Below, piece after piece: positions 1 to 5,480 of a stretch of DNA of 5,535 nt. Position numbers and translations under genes: made by a program. Below the pieces are notes generated by a model. The model worked only from the letters and a program-made list of their open reading frames with translations. It was not told the DNA's origin and searched no databases. Location: contig CAMEUD010000077.1 in the NCBI GenBank assembly GCA_945937975.1, positions 1-5,535 of the forward strand, in the 5' to 3' direction. Numbering within the stretch: the first letter of the stretch is position 1; every line of letters starts with the position of its first letter. The stretch is from an uncultured Clostridia bacterium. GTDB taxonomy: Bacteria; Bacillota; Clostridia; Christensenellales; UBA1242.

Positions 1-2654
1 ACAAATTAATTAAAACTTCACCAAAATTATTAAGATATCACTGGCAACAATATATGTTGTATCGTGAACATGCTCCAAGTTACTATATGAGTATGTATAA
101 CTGTATTGAAAAGCCATTACATACAAGTTCATACACAGCAAATATAAAGAATTATATTGGTATTTGTGGTGCAACAATGTTAATCACATTCTTATTAACA
201 TTGCTTAATTATGGAACAACAGCATTAACAGTTGAAGCAATTGCAATATCTCTTATCGCTCCAACAATCATTTTGATATTTAGTGTTGTGTTTGTAATGA
301 TGCTTCGTACAACTCAAAACTTTACACTTTCAAGTTTGTATCAAAATTTCCATTTATTCAATAGATATGTTGATAAAGCATCAACAACAATTCCAAAATA
401 TGTTGACTTTGAAATCTTATTCACAAGAAAAGAAATCAAAGGTGGAATTCCTGTTCTTAATGAATATCTTGAAAAGCGTGCAAGACAAGAAGCTGAAGAA
501 CTTGAAAAAGCAAGACAAAATGCTGTTGAACACGAAGTTTATGATTTTGAAAAAACAGGTATAGATGGTTCTCTTATTTTGGACAGAGCAATGAAAGAGT
601 CAGAAATTTATCTTAACACTCGTCAAAGATTGCTTGCTCAAATTCAACAATATGATAGTGAAATTGAATCATTAAAGAGAAACTACGAAAATACTTCAAA
701 AGATTATCAACGCAAACTTCAAGCAAGTAAAGAAAATATTGAAAGATTTAGAACTCAACAAGAAGAGTCAACAAACCGTATTGAAGTAAACTATATTAGA
801 AAACAACAACAAGACGAAATCAAAAAGCAAGAACAACTTGAAAAAGACCAAGACAGTGCAACACTTCGTTACGACCAAGAAACTGCTCAACTTAAAGAAC
901 AAATTGAAAAATGCAGAGCAGAACTTGAAGAAAAGAAAGAGTATGCAACAAATGTTATGCTTTCTGAATATGACACATTTGCAACAAAAGTTTATAAAGC
1001 AATCTTAAATGATGTTCAAGAAAAACACACACAAGAACTTAATGAACTTAATGAACAAAAAGAAGAAACAGAAAAAGAACTTGAAAAAGCTCAAGAAATT
1101 AATAATATTAAAGATAGCGTAATTAATGACCTTAGAGAATTAATACATAATCAAGCAGAACAAGAAGCACAAGAACAACCACAAGAAGCAGAGGAAAGTG
1201 CCGAAGCTGAAGTTGAAAATGAACCTAACAAAGAAACTGATGAATTGGAAGAAAATGCCAATGAAACAGCTGTGGAAGAACAACCAAGTGAAGAACAAGT
1301 TGAACAACCACAAGAAACAGAACTACCCGCTAAAAATGTAGAAGAAGAAAAGCAAGAAGAACCTGCACAAGAAATTGTGGAAAAAACACCAGTTGAAAAT
1401 CAAGAACAACCACAAGAAGTTGTGGAAGAACCAAAACAAGAAGAAGTTCAAGAACAACAAGAAGCAGAGCAACCAGAAGAAAATCAAGAAGATGCAAACC
1501 CTGGTTTCTATGATGAAAATGGTTACTATTGGTTTGCAAATGGAACATATTATGATAATCATAACTATTATCATGATGAAAATAATGACATCTATGATGC
1601 CGATGGCAACTATATTTCTCCAGAGGAATATGAAAGACTTACTGGCGAAAGTGTAGCAAGTGAAGAACAACCAAGCGAAGAACAAGCAAATCAACCACAA
1701 GAAGCAGAAAAACCTGTTGAACCAAAACAAGAACAACTTGCAGAAGTTGAAAACCTTGAAAAAGTGGAACAACCAGGAGAAAAGGTTGAAGAAGAAAAGA
1801 AAGAAGAGCCATCTGTACAAGATGAACAAAAACCACTTGAAGGTCAAGAAGAAATTCAACTTGATAACAAAGAACCAGAAGCAGAAAAGCCAGAAGAACA
1901 AGTAGAAGAAAAACCAAAAGGCAAGCGTGGTCGTCCAAGAAAAGTTACAAGTGAAGAACCACAAGATAAGCCAAAGGGAAAACGTGGCAGACCTAAAAAA
2001 GAAACAACAACTGAAGACGAACAACCAAAGAGTAAAGGCAAGCGTGGTCGCCCAAGAAAAACAGAAGAAAAAGAAGAACAAGTAGAAGACAAGCCAAAAG
2101 GTAAGCGTGGTAGACCAAAAAAAGAAGCAAGTGAAAATGCTACTGAAAAACCAAAAAGCACAGGAAAGCGTGGTAGACCTAAAAAAGCTGATTCTGCTGA
2201 AGAAACTGAAAAGCCAAAAAGTTCTGGCAAGCGTGGTCGTCCTAAAAATGAAACAACAGAAGATAACGCAAAACCAAAGGGTACAGGAAAGCGTGGCAGA
2301 CCTAAAAAAGAGCCAAGCGAACAAGTAGAAGAAAAACCAAAAGGTAAGCGTGGTAGACCAAAAAAATCTCCTGATGGACTTGCTCAAATAAGTAATCAAA
2401 TTTTGCAAGAAAGCAACAGACTTATGGAACAACAAAACGAACTTAACCGTCAACTTGGTGAAACATTACAACAAATAAAAGAACATCAAGAAAACATTCT
2501 TGCAGGACAACAAGAAGAAGGTGAAGAAAGTGAAAATCAAGTTCCACAAGATGAAAATTCACCAGTAGAAAATGCACCAGCAAATGAAGAACAAAATACT
2601 GAAAATGCTGATGTAAACAATGAAGAACCAAAAGATAATGGCGAAAATAATTAA
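1..2654 (+). CDS. Membrane-anchored coiled-coil protein with eight AT-hook motifs (5' end outside the window)
   Basis: The frame is open to the left edge: 17 sense codons precede the first ATG (54) and no Shine-Dalgarno lies before it, so the true start is upstream and the first full codon is at 3. Residues are numbered from the ATG at 54. Two hydrophobic helices lie at about 35-53 and 62-84, joined by a short loop, so the long C-terminal part is probably cytoplasmic. A charged, Glu/Lys/Gln-rich coiled coil runs about 132-365. Two Glu/Gln/Pro-rich arms (about 368-480 and 536-615) surround a Tyr/Asp/Asn-rich island (482-531). Eight KRGRP cores lie at 624-769, then a leucine-heptad helix (776-815) and an acidic tail. 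KRGRP is the core of the HMGA-type AT-hook, which binds the minor groove of AT-rich DNA. Inference: a membrane-tethered DNA-binding or nucleoid-organising protein. Alternatives are RNA or polyanion binding, or a surface protein if the missing N-terminus changes the topology. I do not recognise a named family. Confidence 0.85.
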   Translation, partial: KLIKTSPKLLRYHWQQYMLYREHAPSYYMSMYNCIEKPLHTSSYTANIKNYIGICGATMLITFLLTLLNYGTTALTVEAIAISLIAPTIILIFSVVFVMMLRTTQNFTLSSLYQNFHLFNRYVDKASTTIPKYVDFEILFTRKEIKGGIPVLNEYLEKRARQEAEELEKARQNAVEHEVYDFEKTGIDGSLILDRAMKESEIYLNTRQRLLAQIQQYDSEIESLKRNYENTSKDYQRKLQASKENIERFRTQQEESTNRIEVNYIRKQQQDEIKKQEQLEKDQDSATLRYDQETAQLKEQIEKCRAELEEKKEYATNVMLSEYDTFATKVYKAILNDVQEKHTQELNELNEQKEETEKELEKAQEINNIKDSVINDLRELIHNQAEQEAQEQPQEAEESAEAEVENEPNKETDELEENANETAVEEQPSEEQVEQPQETELPAKNVEEEKQEEPAQEIVEKTPVENQEQPQEVVEEPKQEEVQEQQEAEQPEENQEDANPGFYDENGYYWFANGTYYDNHNYYHDENNDIYDADGNYISPEEYERLTGESVASEEQPSEEQANQPQEAEKPVEPKQEQLAEVENLEKVEQPGEKVEEEKKEEPSVQDEQKPLEGQEEIQLDNKEPEAEKPEEQVEEKPKGKRGRPRKVTSEEPQDKPKGKRGRPKKETTTEDEQPKSKGKRGRPRKTEEKEEQVEDKPKGKRGRPKKEASENATEKPKSTGKRGRPKKADSAEETEKPKSSGKRGRPKNETTEDNAKPKGTGKRGRPKKEPSEQVEEKPKGKRGRPKKSPDGLAQISNQILQESNRLMEQQNELNRQLGETLQQIKEHQENILAGQQEEGEESENQVPQDENSPVENAPANEEQNTENADVNNEEPKDNGENN
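1497..1646 (+). other. Tyrosine-rich Y-D-x-N/D-G island inside the AT-hook protein
   Basis: Residues 482-531 differ sharply from the Glu/Gln/Pro-rich flanks. The stretch holds about ten tyrosines plus Trp and Phe, with short quasi-repeats such as FYDENGYYW, TYYDNHNYYHDEN and IYDADGNYI, ending in SPEEYERL. The pattern recalls aromatic/acidic repeats such as the OCRE domain (YYD-x-x-S/T-G repeats) of eukaryotic splicing factors, or small bacterial aromatic repeat modules. This is resemblance only, not an assignment. It may be a compact peptide-binding or self-association element between two flexible arms. Confidence 0.5.
1893..2366 (+). repeat. Tandem AT-hook array (eight KRGRP units) within the CDS
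   Basis: Eight KRGRP cores start at residues 624, 643, 663, 684, 705, 726, 746 and 765, spaced 19-21 residues apart. Each is followed by basic residues (RK, KK or KN) and preceded by KPKG, KSKG, KSTG, KSSG or KGTG. Acidic linkers separate the units. Units 1, 4 and 8 share a longer block (EQVEEKPKGKRGRPKK-like), suggesting stepwise duplication. The DNA of the cores varies at wobble positions (second Arg is CGT, CGC or AGA; Gly is GGT or GGC; Pro is CCA, CCT or CCC) while the peptide core never changes, which points to selection on the protein. Confidence 0.85.
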
Positions 2655-2660
2655 ATAACA

Positions 2661-2694
2661 AAAAAACTTTGAAATTAATTTTCAAAGTTTTTTT
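2661..2694. terminator. Bidirectional rho-independent terminator between convergent genes
   Basis: Arms 2661-2674 (AAAAAACTTTGAAA) and 2680-2693 (TTTCAAAGTTTTTT) are perfectly complementary around a 5-nt loop (TTAAT). A T-run follows on the + strand, and the A-run at 2660-2666 gives a U-run for the - strand. It starts 6 bp after the stop of the AT-hook gene and ends about 10 bp from the stop of the regulator gene, so it can serve both. The stem is AT-rich and of modest strength. Confidence 0.75.
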
Positions 2695-2703
2695 ATGTAA
2701 CAA

Positions 2704-3309
2704 TTATTGTTGTTCGGTATAATTTATAACTTTTGTATCTTTCTTCCTACGCATAAAGTACCAAAGTACTGCAAGGACTTGAACAGGTATTCCAATAAGC
2801 ATCAAGTACCAAACATTTTTTGAAACACTTAAGCATATACAAAGAAGTGTTGTCCAAGTGATAATAGATTCAAACAAAAGTCGCATCCATCTTTTTCCCC
2901 AAATCCAACTGAATATCAAAAGAATAATTGAACTTAGTGGAATTGCAAATATAAAGCATAGCCATTTTTTTGAAACATTTGGAGCAAATAATAAAAGACT
3001 AACAAATATTATTGTTGCAACAAGCCAAACAAGGCCAGCAGATATTATTGGTATAAGTATTCTGTTCCTTTTTAAAAAACTTGTTAGTTTGTATGACTTA
3101 TGTTCGCTTGTTAAATCGTTTATATTAATACCAAATATTTTGCACATTTCCATTAAGACATTAATATCAGGAATACTTTCTCCACGCTCCCATTTTGAAA
3201 CTGATTTGTCAGAAAATTTAAGAAGATTGGCAAGTTCACTTTGAGTGAGATTACATTTCTTCCTATATTCACAAATATTTTTTGCAATAACTAAATTTAA
3301 GTTTTCCAT
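2704..3309 (-). CDS. XRE-family transcriptional regulator with four membrane segments
   Basis: The 201-residue product has an N-terminal Cro/C1-type helix-turn-helix (about 7-66): IAKNICEYRKKCNLTQSELA, then the recognition region SDKSVSKWERGESIPD and the usual closing helix MEMCKIFGININDL. Four hydrophobic helices follow at about 84-108, 116-137, 146-163 and 167-186. The charged segments RNR (81-83), GKRWMR (138-143) and RRKKDTK (187-193) place both ends inside the cell, so the DNA-binding domain stays cytoplasmic but membrane-tethered. Such HTH-plus-membrane regulators are common in Bacillota and usually lack a known ligand. The start fits the family, where the first HTH helix begins within 5-10 residues, but no clear Shine-Dalgarno precedes the ATG. 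The gene is divergent from the DegV/SGNH operon; a dyad 49 bp upstream is the likely self-control site. Sensing of membrane or lipid state is inference from context. Confidence 0.9.
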   Translation of the reverse strand: MENLNLVIAKNICEYRKKCNLTQSELANLLKFSDKSVSKWERGESIPDINVLMEMCKIFGININDLTSEHKSYKLTSFLKRNRILIPIISAGLVWLVATIIFVSLLLFAPNVSKKWLCFIFAIPLSSIILLIFSWIWGKRWMRLLFESIITWTTLLCICLSVSKNVWYLMLIGIPVQVLAVLWYFMRRKKDTKVINYTEQQ

Positions 3310-3352
3310 ATAAAGAATACTAGCATAAAACTAAAGAAAAAACAACTAAAAA

Positions 3353-3381
3353 CACATATTCTACTGGTAGTAGAATGTCGA
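3353..3381 (-). promoter_or_regulatory. Candidate promoter of the XRE-membrane regulator
   Basis: On the - strand, TCGACA (3381-3376, 5 of 6 matches to TTGACA) lies 17 nt from TATGTG (3358-3353, a weak -10 with 3 of 6 matches). This would start transcription near 3346, giving a leader of about 37 nt. The spacer is almost exactly the perfect dyad at 3358-3376. The weak -10 keeps confidence low. Confidence 0.4.
3358..3376. promoter_or_regulatory. Perfect 8+8 inverted repeat, probable operator
   Basis: ATTCTACTGGTAGTAGAAT has perfectly complementary 8-bp arms (3358-3365 and 3369-3376) around a 3-bp centre (GGT). Size and symmetry suit a dimeric HTH repressor. It lies between the divergent genes and fills the spacer of the candidate regulator promoter, so binding would block that promoter. 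The adjacent XRE protein is the obvious candidate ligand (inference). Confidence 0.6.
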
Positions 3382-3389
3382 AAATACAA

Positions 3390-3443
3390 CTCTACTATGT
3401 TATTATTAGTTTGTAGAGATAAAAAACTTAATAGTAGGTAGTA
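3390..3443. promoter_or_regulatory. Further half-sites of the same operator motif leading to the operon promoter
   Basis: TCTACT recurs at 3391-3396 (31 bp from its copy at 3360-3365), within an imperfect dyad CTCTAC (3390-3395) ... GTAGAG (3413-3418). AGTAG recurs at 3433-3437, and GGTAGTA at 3437-3443 repeats the GGTAGTA of the perfect dyad (3366-3372). The last cluster lies where the -35 region of the operon promoter would be. These may be secondary binding sites that couple control of the operon to the regulator. Short AT-rich matches can occur by chance. Confidence 0.35.
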
Positions 3444-3455
3444 TTTTTTTACAAT

Positions 3456-3477
3456 TTGCTATACATTATGTATGCAA
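3456..3477 (+). promoter_or_regulatory. Candidate extended -10 promoter of the DegV/SGNH operon, with bulged dyad
   Basis: TGCTATACA at 3457-3465 resembles an extended -10 (TG-N-TATAAT, with 4 of 6 core matches), with no good -35 at 17 bp. An alternative is TTTACA (3448-3453) with TATGCA (3471-3476) at 17-bp spacing. The same bases form a dyad: ATACAT (3461-3466), T, ATGTAT (3468-3473). It extends to TTGC...GCAA if the T at 3460 is unpaired, so it could also be an operator. Confidence 0.35.
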
Positions 3478-3490
3478 TTAGGAAAACAAA

Positions 3491-3496
3491 AGGAGA
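3491..3496 (+). promoter_or_regulatory. Ribosome binding site of the DegV-family gene
   Basis: AGGAGA lies 5 nt before the ATG at 3502. It fixes the start there rather than at the in-frame ATG at 3472, which has no such site and would add ten residues (MQLGKQKEIK) not expected in the family. Confidence 0.85.
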
Positions 3497-3501
3497 TAAA
3501 A

Positions 3502-4338
3502 ATGAAGATAGCGATTTCGGCTGAAAGCACAATAGATTTGCCAAAAGAATTATTGCAAAAATTTGATATACACACGATACCTTTTACTGTGATTATGGGA
3601 GATAATGCTTACCTTGACGGAGAATTTGACAATACAAAACTTTTTGAGTACTTTGATAAAAATAAAAAATTACCTTCAACAAGTGCAGTAAATGAGTATC
3701 AGTACAAAGAGCATTTTGAAAACTTACTTAAAGATTATGATGCAGTTATTCATTTAAGTTTGTCAAGTGGAGTGTCAAGTGCATACAGAAATGCTCAAAA
3801 TGTTGCAAATGAAATGAATAATGTTTATGTTATAGACACATTATCATTGTCAACAGGTATTGCATTGCTTGCATTAAAAGCAAGAGAAATGGTAGACAAC
3901 AATGTTGATATTTTGGACATTGTAAAATATTTGGAAGAAAATAAGTTAAAATCAAAAGTTAGTTTAATTGTAAACAAACTTAACTATATCGTAAAAGGTG
4001 GAAGATGTAGCGCTCTTGCTTGTTTTGGAGCGAACTTGCTTTCAATAAAACCATTAATAACAGTTGTTAATGGGAAAACAAAACTTGGCAAAAAATATAT
4101 AGGCTCGTATGATTTTTGTGCAAAAAAATATTGTGAAGATATAATTAAATCATCAAATAATATAGACAAAAAGAATATATTTGTTTCATACACAACAATA
4201 ACAGAAAAAACAAAAGAAACTGTCACCCAAATTTTAAAGGACAATGGGTTTGAAAATATTTATTACACAACTGCGGGCTCAACAATTTCTTGCCACACAG
4301 GTCCACTTGCTCTTGGTATCATATTTATGGAGAAATAA
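3502..4338 (+). CDS. DegV family protein (FakB-like fatty-acid-binding protein)
   Basis: The 278-residue product matches the usual DegV length (about 280). Visible landmarks in order: the N-terminal strand and helix MKIAISAESTIDLPKELL; PSTSAVNEYQY (58-68), the position of the family's T-S-x-P substrate motif; LSLSSGVSSAYRNAQ (85-99), the Ser-rich loop that contacts the fatty-acid carboxylate in solved structures; KGGR (165-168) with the following NLLSIKPLITVVNGK; and the C-terminal CHTGPLALGIIF (264-275) with the conserved His at 265. Family members bind one fatty acid; some (FakB) present it to the kinase FakA for phosphorylation and use in phospholipid synthesis. No FakA is in the window, so the exact role is open. 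The start TDST motif seen in many members is SAEST here, and the usual Pro of TSxP is absent. No signal peptide, so cytoplasmic. First gene of an operon with the SGNH hydrolase 2 bp downstream. Confidence 0.93.
   Translation: MKIAISAESTIDLPKELLQKFDIHTIPFTVIMGDNAYLDGEFDNTKLFEYFDKNKKLPSTSAVNEYQYKEHFENLLKDYDAVIHLSLSSGVSSAYRNAQNVANEMNNVYVIDTLSLSTGIALLALKAREMVDNNVDILDIVKYLEENKLKSKVSLIVNKLNYIVKGGRCSALACFGANLLSIKPLITVVNGKTKLGKKYIGSYDFCAKKYCEDIIKSSNNIDKKNIFVSYTTITEKTKETVTQILKDNGFENIYYTTAGSTISCHTGPLALGIIFMEK
4329..4333 (+). promoter_or_regulatory. Ribosome binding site of the SGNH hydrolase, inside the end of the DegV gene
   Basis: GGAGA overlaps the last codons of the DegV gene and sits 7 nt before the ATG at 4341. 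It supports starting at 4341 rather than at the in-frame ATG at 4290, and suggests translational coupling of the two genes. Confidence 0.8.
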
Positions 4339-4340
4339 TT

Positions 4341-5051
4341 ATGATATCATTGAAGCATTGTAAGATAACTATTTTTGGAGATTCAATTCCAAAAGGTATT
4401 GTGTATGAAAACAACGAACTAAAAAAGTTACCAGAAAATGCAGTTATTTTAGTTGCCAAACATTTTGGCATTGAGATAGATAACTTGTCAATCTATGGTC
4501 AAACACTCAAAAGATTAAATCAAAAAGGCACAATAGATAAATACATTGAAAAAATTAATGAAGAAGAAAACAATGTTGCAGTGATTTCTCTTGGTGGAAA
4601 TGATAGTGATTATAATTGGAAAATTGTTGCAAATTCTCCAAATGAAAATCATTTGCCAAACACTCCACCAAAAGAATTTGAAACAATGCTTGATGAAACA
4701 ATAAAAAAATTGCAACAAAAAAATGTTAAAGTGATACTTACAAATATTCCACCAATAGATAGCAAAAGATATTTTGAAAATGTTATTGCAAGACTGGCAA
4801 GCAAAGAAAAAGTATTAGAATTTTTGCAAGGAGATATTGAAAATATTTACAGACACCAAGAATTTTACAGTATGATTATAACAAGGTGTGCAAACAAAAA
4901 TAATTGTAAATTACTTGATATTCGTGGTGATTTTTTGTGGGATAGAAAATATTTGGACAAGTTTTGCATTGATGGTGTTCACCCAAATGAAATGGGACAC
5001 GAGATTATTGCAAAAAGTATTATTGAACAATTAGAAAAAAGCACGAAATAA
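4341..5051 (+). CDS. SGNH/GDSL-family hydrolase (putative esterase or lipase-like)
   Basis: The 236-residue protein carries the four SGNH blocks in order. Block I is ITIFGDSI near the N-terminus, with nucleophile Ser15. Block II Gly is probably Gly53 in NLSIYGQT. Block III is SLGGNDSD, with Asn87 and Gly85 forming the oxyanion hole with Gly53. Block V is DGVHPNEMGH, with Asp211 and His214 completing the triad. All catalytic residues are present, so it should be active. There is no signal peptide or membrane segment, so it acts in the cytoplasm. Family members cleave acyl esters, thioesters, acetylated sugars or lysophospholipids; the substrate cannot be read from the sequence. It follows the DegV gene by 2 bp with a Shine-Dalgarno inside that gene, so the two are co-transcribed. 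An acyl-ester or lysolipid substrate whose fatty acid passes to the DegV protein is a reasonable guess only. Confidence 0.9.
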   Translation: MISLKHCKITIFGDSIPKGIVYENNELKKLPENAVILVAKHFGIEIDNLSIYGQTLKRLNQKGTIDKYIEKINEEENNVAVISLGGNDSDYNWKIVANSPNENHLPNTPPKEFETMLDETIKKLQQKNVKVILTNIPPIDSKRYFENVIARLASKEKVLEFLQGDIENIYRHQEFYSMIITRCANKNNCKLLDIRGDFLWDRKYLDKFCIDGVHPNEMGHEIIAKSIIEQLEKSTK

Positions 5052-5066
5052 ATTTCGTGTTTTTTT
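5035..5066 (+). terminator. Rho-independent terminator of the DegV/SGNH operon
   Basis: CACGAAA (5042-5048) pairs with TTTCGTG (5053-5059) around the loop TAAA. A G-U pair and an A-run (5035-5040) against the T-run (5061-5066) can lengthen the stem. The T-tract 5060-5066 follows. The stop codon of the hydrolase (5049-5051) lies in the loop, so the last codons encode half of the hairpin. Confidence 0.85.
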
Positions 5067-5122
5067 GTATTTGATAGTGATTTTTTATTCGCAGGACTTT
5101 GCAAGTTTTTATGAGTTATTAT

Positions 5123-5168
5123 GTCATTTCGACTGTCGACCCCAAAGCACGACCTAGGAGAAATCCCT
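5123..5168. repeat. Intergenic repeat, copy 1 (truncated)
   Basis: It begins GTCATTTCGAC and has GGAGAAATC 34 bp further on (5157-5165), exactly as in copy 3, then loses similarity. It holds a small dyad CGAC-T-GTCG (5130-5138). Confidence 0.6.
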
Positions 5169-5181
5169 TCCAATTTCAATA

Positions 5182-5289
5182 GTCATTCTGACTGCCGACA
5201 TTGAAGCACTGCTTTGGAAGAATTTCAACATCTTAAAGCGGTTGAGATACTTCGTAAGCAAGTTGTTGAAGAATGGCTCAGTATGACAT
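5182..5289. repeat. Intergenic repeat, copy 2 (full length, with near-palindromic ends)
   Basis: Shared blocks with copy 3 sit at a constant 121-bp offset: GTCATT, TTTGG, TCAACATCT, GTTGAGATACTTCGT and GAAGAAT (offset 120). The start GTCATTCTGA and the end TCAGTATGAC are inverted with one mismatch, giving the unit terminal inverted repeats like a small non-autonomous element. Inside, ATCTTAA / TTGAGAT (5230-5247) can form a hairpin with one G-U pair. Confidence 0.65.
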
Positions 5290-5300
5290 ATATATTTTAA

Positions 5301-5400
5301 ATGTCATTTCGACCATGACCAACTTTGACGGGTTTTGGAGAAATCTCAACATCTCAAAGCAGTTGAGATACTTCGTGGGCTTTCTTTGAAGAATCTCATC
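5301..5400. repeat. Intergenic repeat, copy 3
   Basis: It begins ATGTCATTTCGACC, has GGAGAAATCTCAAC at 5337-5350, and a perfect hairpin ATCTCAA (5351-5357) / TTGAGAT (5363-5369) with a 5-nt loop. It continues through ATACTTCGT to GAAGAATCTCATC. The GTCATTTCGAC...GGAGAAATCTCA pattern resembles dispersed intergenic repeats seen in many Bacillota and Bacteroidota genomes (from memory, not searched). Confidence 0.65.
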
Positions 5401-5405
5401 TGCTG

Positions 5406-5424
5406 ATAAATCTCAACTTCTTAA
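5406..5424. repeat. Possible fragment of a fourth repeat copy
   Basis: ATAAATCTCAACTTCTTAAA-like sequence here matches the middle of copies 2 and 3 (AGAAATCTCAACATCTCAAA) with few differences, directly after copy 3. It is short, so it could be chance. Confidence 0.35.
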
Positions 5425-5480
5425 AAAATTTTTAAACTTTTTTCCAAAAAACCTTGCAAATACATTTGACTTTGGGTCTA

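Noticed and set aside
1856..2230. 124-codon - strand frame reading FLGLPRFPFG-like repeats
   Set aside because: Its periodicity is a mirror of the AT-hook repeats on the other strand.
1323..2453. Long open frame of 376 codons on the - strand
   Set aside because: It is antisense to the Glu/Gln/Lys-rich repeat region; the Phe/Leu/Trp-rich product is what the complement of GAA/CAA/AAA codons gives. No ribosome site or domain, and the + strand frame has clear domains.
2858..3244. 128-codon + strand frame inside the regulator gene
   Set aside because: It is antisense to an HTH-plus-membrane gene that has a recognisable fold; no ribosome site or known motif.
3472..3501. Upstream start for the DegV gene at the ATG at 3472
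   Set aside because: It would place the strong AGGAGA site inside the coding region and add ten residues that the family lacks; it also falls on the probable transcription start.
4290..4340. Upstream start for the hydrolase at the ATG at 4290
   Set aside because: It overlaps the conserved C-terminus of the DegV gene in another frame and has no ribosome site; the ATG at 4341 has GGAGA at good spacing and gives the family's normal N-terminus.
5123..5400. CRISPR array
   Set aside because: Only two to three diverged copies, unit length above 100 bp, no uniform short repeats with unique spacers, and no cas gene.
5424..5456. A/T-run stretch with TTAAAAAATTTTTAA and TTTTTTCCAAAAAA as a second terminator
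   Set aside because: The pairing is A/T only with a two-base loop or none, not followed by a proper T-tract, and no transcript is known to end here.
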